From: Aureobasidium sp. EXF-3400
Lineage: Eukaryota; Ascomycota; Dothideomycetes; Dothideales; Saccotheciaceae
Length of the DNA stretch: 64,000 nt
Direction: 5' to 3'
NCBI GenBank assembly: GCA_024195585.1
Contig: SWBL01000229.1
Coordinates: 20,060 to 84,059, forward strand
How positions within the stretch are numbered: position 1 is the first letter of the stretch; every line of letters starts with the position of its first letter. This document shows, one piece after another, positions 20,883-32,687 of this stretch. The notes below the pieces were generated by a model. The model did no database searches. It was not told the origin of the DNA and worked only from the letters and a program-made list of their open reading frames with translations. The position numbers and the translations under genes were made by a program.

Positions 20883-22662
20883 ATGGCATCTCCTCACAGG
20901 GATAGGGCTGGCACAGCAAGTCCCATATCGCGCACACCTCGAGCCGACCACTCGAACGCCAGAAAAAGCCATAACTCTCCGTATCGTCACAGCCCTCGTC
21001 GCTCTGAGATATTAGTAGAGGAGATTGGTGCGCTTCACATCCGCGAGGAACGCGCCTGGAGGCAGAGACAAGACGAACGAGATGCAGAACAGGAACGCCG
21101 CCATCAACATGCTCTTGCGCAAGCAGCTGCCGAACATGAACGCATCTTGCGCAATGCTATCGAGACCGCCGAAACCGAGGCACTAAAGCAGGAACGCGAG
21201 CGAATGCAGAAGGAAGAGGAGGAACGTCGTGCACTCGAAGCTGAGCGCTCAGCAAAGACTGCGAGAGAGGCTGCTGAGAGGCAACGGAAGAAAGAGGAGC
21301 TGGAGCGACAAGAGCAGGAACAGCAGAAACGTGCGGCGGAGGAACGAGAGATACACGAGAAGGAAGCCAGACTTGCAGAGCAGAAGAGACAGAATGAAGC
21401 AGATGCTCTTCGAAGGAAACAAGAACAGCAGACTTCGGAGCGTAAAGCGAAAGAAGAGGCCGATGCTGCTGCTGCTACTGCCGCCGCCGCTGCCGCAACG
21501 AAGGCTGCTGCCACTGCTGCTCCGCCGGCCCAAACAGTACCACAATCTCAACCACAGCCCGCACCAGTTTCTGCGGCGCAACCCGGTGCTGTACCTGCAG
21601 CATCCTCCGCGCCCAAAGTCGCTAGCCAGCCAGTTGTGTCCACTACAACACCTCCTGCACGATCACCACTCAAGTCTACACCAGAGCAACTAGAAGCAGT
21701 GCACAAACAATATCTCAGTATCCACAAGAATTTGAAGGAGATGAGGAACGCGGCCAGAAAACAACTCAAGCCGGCTGGGATAGACATTGGCGACTATCGC
21801 CGGAAGGTCAATACAGTGATGGGCCAATTTACCCCGGACAAGGTCAAGAACAGGACGGCGGTAAGTCTCAAGCTACGTGGTGACAACAACGTTGACTGAG
21901 TGACTGACTTGTGCGCAGCTCAAGAAGGTACTCGAGATTCTCAACGAGGTTCTGAGATATTCTGAGCCGACCATCAACATAACTCCTTTGCTCGCCATTC
22001 CTCAAGATAACTTGGAACGACGCATGCCGTTAGCTTTGATATATCTACTCAACACGATCGCCAAAACAGTCATCAGTCAGTTCTGCAACGACAACATAGC
22101 AACAGTCGATGCTCTTGCGATTGTGCTGGTCACGGTGTTTTCAAAAACCGAATTCCTGTTCAACGGCACCACATCGCTCATTGACATCCTCTTGGCCAAG
22201 TACCATGTGGTCTGCCCTGTCCTGTTCGGCATTTACGGTAACGAAAAGACTGCAGCAGGAAGAGTAAGGCTAGGTTGGTGGAAGGATGACGATGACTTTG
22301 TTGATTCAGAGGTTCACAAGAATCGCATGCTGGGCCTTGCTACAGGATACGGCTGTATATCGCTGCGCGACTTCAGCAAATCGGCGATGAATAATCCCTT
22401 CCCACCAACGAATTACTGGCGGGCGTTGAGTTATTTCGCCAACACGCCGCCAGCCCATCTACAGCCAACTCACTGGATTGTTCTTAAGGCACTGGTCGAC
22501 ACGCACATCGAAAAGTTCCTGAAGTTCTACGGACAGGCAGGTCAGGCAGCTCTGAGGGCGGTGCTGGTGGAGCTTCCCAAGAATGCGCCACAGAACTCGG
22601 CCAAAGACGCAGTGGTGATATACCCAGAAATGCTACGGACTACTAAACGTTTGACGTTATGA
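20883..22662 (+). CDS. GLE1: mRNA export factor Gle1 (nucleoporin)
   Basis: Cytoplasmic nuclear-pore factor that, with InsP6, activates the DEAD-box ATPase Dbp5 for mRNA export. Exons 20883-21860 and 21919-22662; 58-base intron (GTAAGT, CTGAC, GCAG); 573 residues. Residues about 45-215 form a long charged coiled coil (many Glu/Arg/Gln heptads), then an Ala/Pro linker. The C-terminal all-helical Gle1 domain (about 280-560) has YLSIHKNLKEMRN, LLNTIAKTVISQ, LAKYHVVCPVLFGIYG and the GYGCISLRDF and NYWRALSYFANTPP signatures. The first true ATG is at 20883. PRP46 follows on the same strand, 276 bases after the stop. Confidence 0.93.
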
Positions 22663-22938
22663 GTGTAGAGATTGATCACCACAAGGATGGTGAGATGGAC
22701 TAGATAGATAATATCACTAATTGAAGCTTCTGTCCTTGGTACCTGTCTTTGCCTCAAGAAACGTAGTAGCCTCATCAGAGACGAAATATCCGTCACTATT
22801 CGGCACTCATTGAGTAAGGTGAGGACCTCTCTCAGGATAGTTCAAATGATGAAATGTGGGGAAGAAGCTCCGAAGTTCGATTCGACAAGAAAGTTGGACT
22901 TCGATTCGCGACAAGTCACCTTTCACACACAACCAACC

Positions 22939-24484
22939 ATGACGACCACAATAGATCCAACGCCATCTGACCTGGTACACAGATCGGCCAAACGTACTAG
23001 AGAAATATTCGCCGCCGACTTTGGCGCACCCACAGCGCTCGACAATTCCTCTCGACCCGCCATCGCTCCTCCAATCGCGTCGCCTGCAGAACGTGCTCAG
23101 AAGATCGCACTGCGCGCGCGAATCGACAAAGAATATGTCGACGTGAAAGAGCTACCTCCGGTCCTGGCGACCAAGCAGGCGAATGCTGTTGCTGCGACGC
23201 GTTCAAGTCTACGAAAGAAGCCAAAGACCGAGGAGCAAGCATCGAATCCGAAGATGGCCAAGATGATCGAAGGAGTCTCCGCGCAAGCACCTTCTACTAC
23301 TGCTGGAACATCAACCGCTCTTGCCTTGCGCGCGAATGGCGCCGGAAAGCTACCACCCAACGCAAACGGCCCTACACCACAGAGAAACCTGCCCGGCTCC
23401 TCCAGTCTGGTGCGCAGAGATGTCGTACGTCAGCCAAAGCCTGATTGGAAGGCGCCTTGGAAACTTATGCGTGTAATTTCTGGTCACCTGGGTTGGGTTA
23501 GAGCACTCGCCGTGGAACCAGGAAACCAATATTTCGCGACAGGAAGTGGTGACAGGACTATCAAGATCTGGGACCTCGCTTCCGGCACATTGAAACTCAC
23601 ACTGACTGGTCATATCTCCACCGTACGAGGTCTTGCTTTCAGTCCGAGACATCCGTACTTGTTCTCGTGTGCTGAGGATAAGAAAGTAAAATGCTGGGAT
23701 CTGGAGACCAACAAGGTCATCCGTGACTACCATGGTCACTTGAGTGGTGTTTATACACTGAGTCTACACCCTACACTTGATGTGCTCTGTACTGGAGGTA
23801 GAGATGGTGTCGTCCGTGTGTGGGACATGCGAACAAGATCGAATATCCACGTACTCAGTGGTCACAAACAGACTGTATCCGATATCGTCACCCAGGAGGC
23901 CGATCCACAAATCATCTCATCTTCACTGGACAGCACCGTCCGTATGTACGATCTTGCAGCCGGAAAGACCATGGGCGTCTTAACACACCACAAGAAGGGT
24001 GTGAGAGCACTCTGCACAGCACCTCACGAATTCACATTCGCTTCTGCCTCGACTGGTCAGGTCAAGCAGTGGAAATGCCCAGAAGGTGCTTTCATGCAGA
24101 ACTTTGACGGGCACAACGCCATCATCAACACACTGTCAGTCAACGAGGACAACGTACTGTTCTCTGGTGGTGACAATGGATCAGCTGCTTTCTTCGATTG
24201 GAAAACGGGCTACAAATATCAGTCACTTGACTCCATTGCTCAGCCTGGTAGTCTTGACGCCGAGGCTGGCATCATGAGCTCAACATTCGACAAGACTGGA
24301 CTCCGTCTCAGTAAGTTGGAATATGCATATGCCGCGATCTGGCTTGAAGAAAAGATTGCTAACCATTTTCTCAGTAACTGGAGAAGCAGACAAGACCATA
24401 AAAATCTGGCGCGAAGATGAAAATGCCACTCCTGAGACACATCCGCTCGAATGGAAGCCCACGCTAGGAAGACACAAGTTCTAG
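22939..24484 (+). CDS. PRP46: Pre-mRNA-splicing factor Prp46 (PLRG1), WD40
   Basis: WD40 component of the NineTeen/Prp19-associated complex in the activated spliceosome. Exons 22939-24310 and 24375-24484; 64-base intron (GTAAGT, GCTAAC, CTCAG); 493 residues. The N-terminal 165 residues are flexible and basic. Seven WD40 repeats follow from [20 protein letters not shown], including [33 protein letters not shown] and [10 protein letters not shown], as in PRL1/PLRG1. The join restores the last blade, [12 protein letters not shown], then the usual ending [11 protein letters not shown]. The open frame begins earlier, but the first ATG before conserved sequence is [11 protein letters not shown] at 22939. 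Confidence 0.94.
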
Positions 24485-24833
24485 AGGTCTTTGGAGGATC
24501 AAGTAGAACGCGGAGATAACGATGATTGATATCCCTCATGACTTTCTGGTCAGATTATTGTTTTGTTTGCCTCGTACATGTCTTTGCACTGTTGTGAATG
24601 CTCATCCTGATTGGGGAGGAACGCATCTTGTCTTCGCTTGCGCTGCGTTCGTCCATCCGTGGGGCTACATGCAGGTTTGATGCAGCTTCCCTTGCGCTCA
24701 TTTGAATTTCTTTCACTTCATCCCTTCAACTTCTTGCGTACACACACTCAAAAAGACTATCATCCCCGCCTTCAACTGCGTCCTTCTATCAGATTTCATT
24801 ATTTCACCTTCCTACACCACCACTACACCGACA
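24485..24833 (+). promoter_or_regulatory. Tandem intergenic region upstream of the four-exon gene
   Basis: 349 bases between two plus-strand genes. It becomes strongly C/T-rich in the last 100 bases before ATG 24834, typical of fungal promoter or leader sequence. Confidence 0.4.
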
Positions 24834-26737
24834 ATGCCGCCCCGATACAATAAGCAATCGCCGCAACCCAAGCAGAACAGATCCAATCCACCTTTGCACG
24901 TCAACGATGGCCTCGCTGCTAAGCAGAGAGGTGAGAATCCCGCTGACAGTTGGAAGTTCGCAAAGAACATGACGATCAAGGACCCTTCGCAAATCATTTC
25001 GACCATTGCCAGAGCCACAAACACTTACATTAGTTACGATAACAAATTCGAGTTCCGCTTCTGGGGATCTCATGACAACGTATGCTGCTCGTTGTCTGTT
25101 TGTAACAAGACATGCTGATCTTCTTTCAGGTGGAGCGCGCCATGATTGACGTCCAGACCAACATCTTGCAGAATAATCCGACCTTTCAACGCCAGAAGAC
25201 GGCTGTTGGACCCCCTCGTGATACCCAATTTGAAGCAATGGTAAGTTTCAGAAGATTCAACACGCTTGCTTTGCTAATCGAAAGCAGGGATCTTTCTTGT
25301 GGCCCTCTGAGGAGCATCCAGAGCAGCTGCTAGGAACGCACAACTTCGAAGTTCTAAACCCGATCCGCAGAGAGAACAACTGCATCATCGACTACGATAA
25401 CTCGAGAACGTCTTTCGTTGTGAAGGGCAGTGTTGAGGATGTCCAAGAAGCTCTTCTGCGCATCAGAGGCCTCCTTTGCAAGACTGTTGTTGAGCGTAGC
25501 GCTATTCAGAGACTCTATCTGATCCAGAACGAATGTCTGGAGTTCACTCTCACAGACCATCCCATGAAGGTGGTTCATCGCGCAGGCACATTATGCAAAC
25601 AACGGATGGAGAAGACCGTGAAGAGTGTCGGCGCCAGAGCAAGGGTGGAAGATGTCGCTGTGAATGCGAAGCGGATGAAAGACCTTGTCATTCAAACACT
25701 GAGCAAAGTGCATTGGCACCAAGGTCATATCGATCTGAGAGTCCATCTCGGGACATTCATCTTGGATAACTACGAACCCTTTGAGAACGAGAGCAAGACC
25801 CTGCTTGATTTCACGGAGATGATCCAGGATTCGTACAACTTCCGTGCTAAAGTCACCGAAGAGTAAGTCAGCTAAACGTCGAACTTACTAGAGTTACTAC
25901 TGACTTCGATCAAGACTTGGTAATAAGATTCTCGAGGACAGCCTGCTCGAGCGTTTTATGAGCGCTACGGACACACTCAATCCTTGCGACCGCTTCGCTC
26001 AGCACCTCAGGGATACTAAACCTGAGTATACGGCTTCCATTGAAGTAGATGCCAGGGACCGTGGAGGTAGTCTTCTCATCACGAAGAGTTGGCATGAGGA
26101 GAACGGATCATTCTATCCCTCTAATCCCGAATACAAACGAGTCGTGGAGAACACAGGCCGCACCAGGTTCCTTGAGGTGTATCTCTTGGACACGCTGAGT
26201 AACCTGACCTGGCTGCTGGACATCTCAGCACTTGGGGTTCCGCAAACCTCACACCTTCCGGATTGGGCTCGAAGCCACGGCGAGTACTACGTCAACCTGG
26301 TTCCTGAGAAGGCGCGAAACCAAGAGTCGTTCTGTGACTTTGAGAGTTTTGGAGGCTCGCCAAGGCGTCTGGCTCACAAGAGAGCCATCAGGGAGAAAAT
26401 CATCTGGAGGTTTGAGATGAAAGCGCCCTATACTGGATACGAGGTGGAGGTGGCCAAAGTCTTCAACAGAACTTATACGCCAGTTGATGTGGGAGGCCGG
26501 GAGCCAGAAACCACCTTTGAGGAGCGCTGGACGGTCGATGTCAAGCATCGCCAGTGGTCAAGTTTGCTCTCGGAGAATCACGAACTTTCAGCTGGCATTG
26601 GGGCAGAATGGAAGGCAGACATCCGGAGCTGGTTCCCGGTGGAGTCGAATGACACAAACGAGAAACTCAAGGGTCATATTGAGCTTATGCATGTGCTGCA
26701 GCGTGTACAGGACATCGTTATGGGCAACCGCCTTTGA
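24834..26737 (+). CDS. Fungal protein of unknown function, four exons
   Basis: Exons 24834-25079, 25130-25240, 25288-25862 and 25915-26737; introns of 50, 47 and 52 bases, all with GTATG/GTAAGT donors; 584 residues. The phases close exactly. The N-terminus is basic and low in complexity (MPPRYNKQSPQPKQNRSNPP). The first half has two regions that read like KH-type or RNA-binding folds: ISTIARATNTYISYDNKFEF, then NCIIDYDNSRTSFVVKGSVE followed by a helix. The second half (about 320-584) is mixed alpha/beta with conserved-looking Trp and Glu, e.g. VNLVPEKARNQESFCDFESF and EERWTVDVKHRQWSSLL. It resembles uncharacterised ascomycete proteins; no function is assigned. RNA binding is only an inference. 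Confidence 0.8.
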
Positions 26738-27130
26738 GCTGGAAGAGGTGATGAAAACAGTTTGGCTTTGTAATTCTTTCTTTCGATTTCTCTGTAGCCC
26801 GTGGGCATTGGGACAATATGAGAAAAGCTAATGTGGTCTCGACGTTCCACACAGCGCCTGCTGTTTACTAGCTACCACAATTCACATAACAATAGTCCTG
26901 TGAAGTATCCACAACTTTGATGTGCCTGAAACATGATGTTCATGGTGTTACTGTGTGATATCCATGCTCTTTTCCAAGCCGAGATGGCCTTGACAATGCT
27001 TCTTTGGTGCCGCCAGCTGCTAGCAAACTGGCACGGAGCGCAGGCTGACATCCCAGCATTCGGAATGTGTTTGACTCGGTGTTGAGGATATAGATCGAGG
27101 GCGGTTTTTGCCGGTGGCGGAGAAGATAGA
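26738..27130. other. Intergenic, convergent 3' ends
   Basis: 393 bases between the unknown four-exon gene and prefoldin 5. Nothing recognisable. Confidence 0.45.
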
Positions 27131-27729
27131 TTACGACGAGGCGGAGGCGCTTCCAGGGGCCTGGTTGTTTGCGAGAACCTTTTGACGCATGACTGTGTCC
27201 TTGTGTTAGTAGAAGCTTCGCTACAGATAGACCACATGATTCCACACCTTCTTCAATCAACCTCAAGTTCTGGTTCTTGCCCTGGACGATGCTCTCGAGG
27301 TCCTTGACATTCTTTCCCAGCTCTTCTGCCTTTGTCTCGTAGAACTTCTTTGCCTGCTCGGTGGTCTTTTCCACGTAGAAACCGGTTCCGACGTCTACCA
27401 AGACGGTCTCGGTGCTTGCTAGTGTGCCAGGGACGTAGAGGGATGAGGTCAAGGGTACCAGCAGCGGCTTGTCGGCGACTGAGTTGGCGACACCGGCGAC
27501 GATCGAGGCAATGCAGTCGCGGAACTTTTGCTGGGCGGCGCGCAGTTGGGCGTATGAGTTTGTCAGGGATTGTGTCTCTTCATCGAGCTGTTTCTTGATT
27601 TGCGAGAGTTGTTGTACTGAAAGGGCTCCGAGGTCAACTGTGCAAGGTGTTAGATCTCTTTTCTGCGACAATGAGTCTTTGTATCTTCTTTCACGCACTC
27701 TGTTGACCTTGCTCTGCTGGTTTCGACAT
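27131..27729 (-). CDS. GIM5: Prefoldin subunit 5 (Gim5/Pfd5)
   Basis: Alpha-type subunit of the prefoldin chaperone, which passes nascent actin and tubulin to CCT. Exons 27729-27699, 27637-27248 and 27192-27131; introns of 61 and 55 bases; 160 residues. The 5' exon codes only MSKPAEQGQQ plus one base (GTGCGT donor, CTAAC branch). Joined, the N-terminal helix reads IDLGALSVQQLSQIKKQLDE, then LTNSYAQLRAAQQKF, the hairpin PLTSSLYVPGTL, and the C-terminal coil ending NLRLIEEVMRQKVLANNQA. An alternative donor three codons earlier in exon 1 is possible. Divergent from ORC1 with about 210 bases between. Confidence 0.92.
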
Positions 27730-27942
27730 TTTTCTGGAGGGGTTGTGATATTTCTAGCTGTGACGTTTCATGCGCTCGAATCGACCAACTCAAAGTTGCT
27801 CCCCCACCCTGGCTGGCTCCATACAAGTCCCCTTTTGGATTTGAGTGCTTGCAACCACGAAACCACGCGACACGGCGTCCTACGCGTGCATCAACGACAT
27901 CAAGGGTGAATATATTCAAACGACAACTATCACATTCAAAAT

Positions 27943-30198
27943 ATGGCTCAGAAACAAAAACGCTCGAGAGCCGAGCAGGCACGACAATTTCTCCACAGCG
28001 GTGGTGTTTTGCGAGAGGATTCGGACGATGAGCTAGGCACTGAGGATCTCCCCTGGGAATGGATCTATGGACCCAACAAGACCATTGTTGGTGCCCAGAT
28101 GGGTGATTTCACATGTCACATCGGAGACACCGTCTTGCTCAAAGCCGCCGGAAACGAAGCTTGGGTAGCCATCATCCAAGATTTTGCAGAAGGCGAGATT
28201 GAAGACGATGATGGAGAAATGATCAATGATATGAAAGCCTCCTTCTTATGGTTCTCGTCCGAAAAGGAGATTGTCAACAAGGCCAAAAAGAGACAAGATT
28301 TTCTGGAAAACGAATTGTACATCACTACTGGTCTGGACGAAAACTCATTAAAGACCATCAATGGCAAGGCTACTGTTCTTTCTGAGGAGAGCTTCAATTC
28401 GAGATACCCGAACGGCAAGATTCCGAAAGGCTCAAGAGATCATGGCAAAATCTTTGTCTGCAAACGAGGTTGCAACACTCGCACAACTACCTACACCGAT
28501 GAGTTCGTCTGGGAGGATGTATACCGTGGAGCCGAAGACTTGGAATCTCTACGCGAAATGGTCGACAGCCAAACTGTACGCACTCGTAAACGCAAGTCAA
28601 CTGTCAGGGCGACCACACCTGGAGACTTGGATGAGTTCGTAATACCTGACGACGAAGATGGTGAGACGGCCACACCGCGGAAACGAAGAAAATTGACCTC
28701 TGCTACACCAACTTCAAGGAGCAAGCATCCTGCACCTCGCAAGCTCACAACTCCCACACATCGCCGTATCATAGCTAAGAGGCCTCTTGAGTTTACACCT
28801 TTGGGTACTCGTATGCTCTCACCTTCTCACACAACCGCCTCACCTCACCAGCTCGCCCGAAGCACATTACATGTATCTGCTGTACCAAATGCACTCCCCT
28901 GCCGTGAAGATGAGTTTGGAGAAGTCTATGCACATCTGGAAACAGCCATCTCAGCTGGCACAGGATCATGCATCTACATCTCTGGTACGCCAGGTACGGG
29001 CAAGACTGCCACGGTACGAGAAGTGGTGGCTGCACTTAACGTAGCCGTATCCGCCGACGAACTCGATGACTTTGTATTTGTCGAGATCAACGGTATGAAA
29101 GTCACCGACCCTCACCAATCATACTCTCTACTCTGGGAAGCCCTCAAAGGCCAACGTGTTAGCGCCACACACGCTCTCGAATTACTGGAACGCGAATTCA
29201 GCACCCCAAGTCCAAGAAGAGTACCTTGTGTGGTTTTAATGGACGAACTCGATCAACTCGTCACAAAATCTCAAGGTGTCATGTACAACTTTTTCAACTG
29301 GCCTCAATTACGACATTCACGACTTATCGTGCTGGCTGTAGCGAATACCATGGATTTGCCAGAACGCACACTCAGCAACAAGATTAGTTCGCGTTTAGGA
29401 CTCACACGCATCACATTCCCTGGCTACACCCATCAACAACTCATCAAAATCATAGAAAGCAGACTTGAAGGCATAGGACAAGTGGTAGTCGAACCCGACG
29501 CCGTACAATTCGCCAGCAGAAAAGTAGCGGCTGTATCGGGAGATGCACGTCGCGCTCTTGATATTTGCCGCCGCGCAGTTGAGATTGCTGAATCTGATAA
29601 GGCAGCTGCTGATAAAGCAGCATTGGAAGCGCCAGTGGAAGAAACCAACGATGAAACAGCAATCACGATAGCACCGGCCAAAGCGGCAGTGATGAAGAAA
29701 GGTGTGGTCACAATTTCAACAATCAAACGCGCTATCAACGAAGCTACTTCTACACCTTTGGCTTCTTACCTGCGTTCGCTGCCTTTAGCTTCCAAACTGT
29801 TCCTCGCTGCTCTACTTGGCCGTATCAGAAGGACTGGGTTGACGGAGAGTACACTTGGCGACATCATTGATGAAGCTGCGCGTATGGCAGCGTTGTCGTC
29901 TTTGGTCCCTCTCCATGACATCTTACTCGCACCGGATACGTTCCAACCTATTCCAACTTTGACCGGGGCTTCTACACCTGGTAAAAGAGGCAGAGCGGCT
30001 GGCAAGAAAGAGGGCAAAGTGGCGAGGCTAAGGGGTATGGGTGTAGCAGCGGAGGAATTGGCAGAGGCGGGAATTGTGGGCCTGGAGGTGAGAAGAGGTG
30101 AACGAGTTGGTCGAGTGAGGTTGGGTGTGGGTGAAGAAGAAATCAGAGGTGCTCTGAGGGAAGATGAAGAGTGCAGAGGTCTCGGCTTCAATGGATGA
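27943..30198 (+). CDS. ORC1: Origin recognition complex subunit 1 (Orc1)
   Basis: Largest ORC subunit; its AAA+ ATPase drives origin binding and MCM loading. Single exon, 751 residues. An N-terminal BAH domain (about 40-180) has GDTVLLKAAGNEAWVAIIQD and the FCxxG-like IFVCKRGCN end. A disordered basic linker follows (TRKRKSTVR; TPRKRRKLTS). The AAA+ core has Walker A GTPGTGKTATVRE at about 348, Walker B VVLMDELDQL at about 430, sensor 1 VLAVANTMDLPER and sensor 2 SGDARRALDICRRA. A winged-helix region closes the protein. An Ala/Glu-rich insert (about 550-580) lies after sensor 2. ATG 27943 is the first in frame. Convergent with the glycosyltransferase, 66 bases apart. Confidence 0.96.
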   Translation: MAQKQKRSRAEQARQFLHSGGVLREDSDDELGTEDLPWEWIYGPNKTIVGAQMGDFTCHIGDTVLLKAAGNEAWVAIIQDFAEGEIEDDDGEMINDMKASFLWFSSEKEIVNKAKKRQDFLENELYITTGLDENSLKTINGKATVLSEESFNSRYPNGKIPKGSRDHGKIFVCKRGCNTRTTTYTDEFVWEDVYRGAEDLESLREMVDSQTVRTRKRKSTVRATTPGDLDEFVIPDDEDGETATPRKRRKLTSATPTSRSKHPAPRKLTTPTHRRIIAKRPLEFTPLGTRMLSPSHTTASPHQLARSTLHVSAVPNALPCREDEFGEVYAHLETAISAGTGSCIYISGTPGTGKTATVREVVAALNVAVSADELDDFVFVEINGMKVTDPHQSYSLLWEALKGQRVSATHALELLEREFSTPSPRRVPCVVLMDELDQLVTKSQGVMYNFFNWPQLRHSRLIVLAVANTMDLPERTLSNKISSRLGLTRITFPGYTHQQLIKIIESRLEGIGQVVVEPDAVQFASRKVAAVSGDARRALDICRRAVEIAESDKAAADKAALEAPVEETNDETAITIAPAKAAVMKKGVVTISTIKRAINEATSTPLASYLRSLPLASKLFLAALLGRIRRTGLTESTLGDIIDEAARMAALSSLVPLHDILLAPDTFQPIPTLTGASTPGKRGRAAGKKEGKVARLRGMGVAAEELAEAGIVGLEVRRGERVGRVRLGVGEEEIRGALREDEECRGLGFNG

Positions 30199-30264
30199 TC
30201 GTCGCCAGACCAAGACAAGTAAAAATCATGGACTTCGAAATATAATTCTAAAAAGCAAACGTCT

Positions 30265-31293
30265 TCAAACTTCATAAAACCCTTCCATCCTCCACCTCAC
30301 AGAATCATAAAACGGCTGCAACTTCTTATCCATATGCGCACTCCACCACTTATCATGCATACTAGCCACCCCAGCCTCCTTATCCCTCACATTGGGGAAT
30401 CTGATATGCCAACTTCCATCATTCATATTCGTCCACGGCATCTGCCCTTCCCTCCTAAACGCATAATTCAAAAGGTTTTGCTCCATGTATTTAGGATCAA
30501 AGCGATTGGGTATCTCGAGGATAGCTTTGAAATGTTCGAATAGTGTTAAATCTGGGCGGAAGAGGAAGAATCCAGCGTTGAAGTAGTTGGGGTCTTTGTA
30601 GTCGTTGTTTTCTGCTGTGGGAGGGTAGTTGTGTATGGGGTTTGCTTCTGCCACCGTGGCGAGGATGTAGGTTTCTGGTAGTTGACCCTCGTCGTTTGGT
30701 GTGGGTTCTGAAGTGACTAAGCTTGCTGGTGTAGTGGCAGCAGCATCGTCGAAGATGCCATCCATACAGCGGTTGAGGATAAAATCTCCATCCAGAAAAG
30801 CGACAAGATCGTAGGAAGTCAATTCCCAGGCTCGTAGTTTTGTCATCAGGTCTTTCCATTGAGGCATTTCTCCGTGTATCCAACTGGTGTTTACATCTAC
30901 GTTTTCGACTTGGAGAACCACAGCGCCGTCTTTGGTGAGCAGGTCGCGTCTATCTTGCTTGACGTCTGAAGTCACCAACACCACAAACGGAATATCGCGT
31001 TGTGTTTTTGTGGTGGGTTGATGCATCAATTGGTATCCTAGGATCCTTGTGGCCATAAAATAGTGGTCATCCGATGGGTTTTCTGGTGCGTTCATTGTGG
31101 CCGTGAGAAGAGTCATGTAGGCTAGTTTACGTTTGTCGCCAGTAGTAGTGCCAGATACGTGTGAAGTGATCTTGTCGGCCAGATGTGTTACATCATGAGT
31201 TGTTACGCCCGAGGAATAAGCACCAAAGAGTAGAAGGATGCTTGTGGCCACCGCTGCTGCGATGACGAAGAAGCGGAGTTTATAGATTGCCAT
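30265..31293 (-). CDS. GT8-like (glycogenin-type) glycosyltransferase, type II membrane protein
   Basis: 342 residues in one exon. The N-terminus has a short cytosolic part and one membrane segment (FFVIAAAVATSILLLFG, about residues 8-26), as in Golgi type II transferases. The luminal domain begins RKLAYMTLLTATMNAPE. It has the DxD metal/sugar-nucleotide motif in VAFLDGDFILN at about 170, NAGFFLFRPDLTLFEHF at about 240 and the WNM/H-type closing block WHIRFPNVRDKEAGVASMHD. These are glycogenin/GT8 features. The acceptor is unknown; cell-wall or glycolipid glycosylation is an inference. ATG 31293 is the first true ATG in frame. Confidence 0.85.
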   Translation of the reverse strand: MAIYKLRFFVIAAAVATSILLLFGAYSSGVTTHDVTHLADKITSHVSGTTTGDKRKLAYMTLLTATMNAPENPSDDHYFMATRILGYQLMHQPTTKTQRDIPFVVLVTSDVKQDRRDLLTKDGAVVLQVENVDVNTSWIHGEMPQWKDLMTKLRAWELTSYDLVAFLDGDFILNRCMDGIFDDAAATTPASLVTSEPTPNDEGQLPETYILATVAEANPIHNYPPTAENNDYKDPNYFNAGFFLFRPDLTLFEHFKAILEIPNRFDPKYMEQNLLNYAFRREGQMPWTNMNDGSWHIRFPNVRDKEAGVASMHDKWWSAHMDKKLQPFYDSVRWRMEGFYEV

Positions 31294-32687
31294 GGTTGTA
31301 AAGGAAGGAACAGACAATGCTCTTGCCCTGCTCTATTACACAACGAAAGAACAGCAAAGCAGAGAGAACGATAGAGAGAATAAAAGGTCAAGAACAGGGA
31401 ATGACAGAAAAGTGGATCCACATAAGGCCTCTTACCGAGAAGTGGCTACGGAGCCTATATAAGAAAGCCCTTCCACAGTTCTACACAAAAAAAATCAAGA
31501 TTAGCATGAACATGTTTACCTCAGCATGTATGAGCGTTGGATGCCCAAACCCGGTCTCCGCCTCTTCGCCAGTGGCCATGTATCCTTAGGGGTGTGCATC
31601 CCGGAGAGGCACAACCAATCATCTGGGCCACCATCACTGAACCGGTAGATGGTTTCAGCTGCGATAGGTATCTAGGTACTAACACCTCAAGACAAGAAGG
31701 GCGATAAGCTTTTTTCGTATAAGCCGGTTGGGAAGGATGGATCCCAGAGTCGTATCCTATCGAGATATTTTTCTGCAGGGCTAGCTGACCGGCCAAGCAG
31801 CGAGCTAAGGATTTATATCAAGGCGCGGTACATACGCCCACCGGTCCTGCTTTTGCATAGGAGAACCTAGACTGAGTCGAGGGCCATCACAAATGCTCCG
31901 ATGAAATGTTTTTATCGCATAGCTCTATCATGATCTGCTTTCGGTGTTATCGAGTCAATGATGCGATCATTGTGATGCGCCGAACTGATCTATATCACTT
32001 AAGCGAGGGGCCTGACGCTAAGGGCGCCGTTACTCTCTCTCCAAGAATAGGCCCGGCTTCAGCTTTCAGCTCCACCACCTCTTCACGAAGTCGACAATCG
32101 CTTGTTGACAACACGTTCGCCAAATGCTGACGAGAGATACCGAGATGCTGTGGCGCTCCCTATCGACAACGTGATTGCGGTATATAAGTCGACATGTCCG
32201 CGTGTCGCATATCAGGGGGCTTCTCAGTCTTGTTCAATGCCGTCTGCCGATCAGTGAAATGTCTTATTGCATCGCTCCCAAATTCCAACGTTCGACCCCA
32301 TAAAGGATGAAGTGCATGTAACGGATACCAGTGACTCAGCAAAGGGGGTTTGAAGGGACGCGGTGTGATTACGAGTGCAGACAATTGCTAGACGAGTTTC
32401 TAGACCGTCTTTTATCCTCATGCGAGAACAGTAAGATCAATCTAAAATTCTGTATTTCACACTACGTTCGCCATCGAGCAACCAAATTCCGACTCTGATG
32501 AGCGATGGGAAGAGAAGAGGTGGTCGTTGGAAGCTCTGAGGCTCCTATACATGCCTACACAAGGCTACGGACGTTATTGATCGTTTGTGCTTACTGCTCC
32601 TGAGTGTGACTTCCGAAAAGCTGTTCCATCACATTTAACACAATCCATCTTTCCTACATGCCTCTCTGCAAGACAAAACGTGATCGC
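31294..32687. other. 1.4 kb intergenic region without recognisable genes
   Basis: Upstream of the glycosyltransferase and downstream of the BTB-like gene. Frames here are short and unconvincing. Two TATATAAG boxes in plus orientation (31456-31463, 32181-32188) lie without a plus-strand gene after them. This could be an unannotated non-coding transcript, or nothing. Confidence 0.35.

Noticed and set aside
31294..32687. Transposon remnant in the 1.4 kb gap
   Set aside because: No terminal repeats, transposase or reverse-transcriptase-like residues, or marked RIP-type AT bias could be seen.
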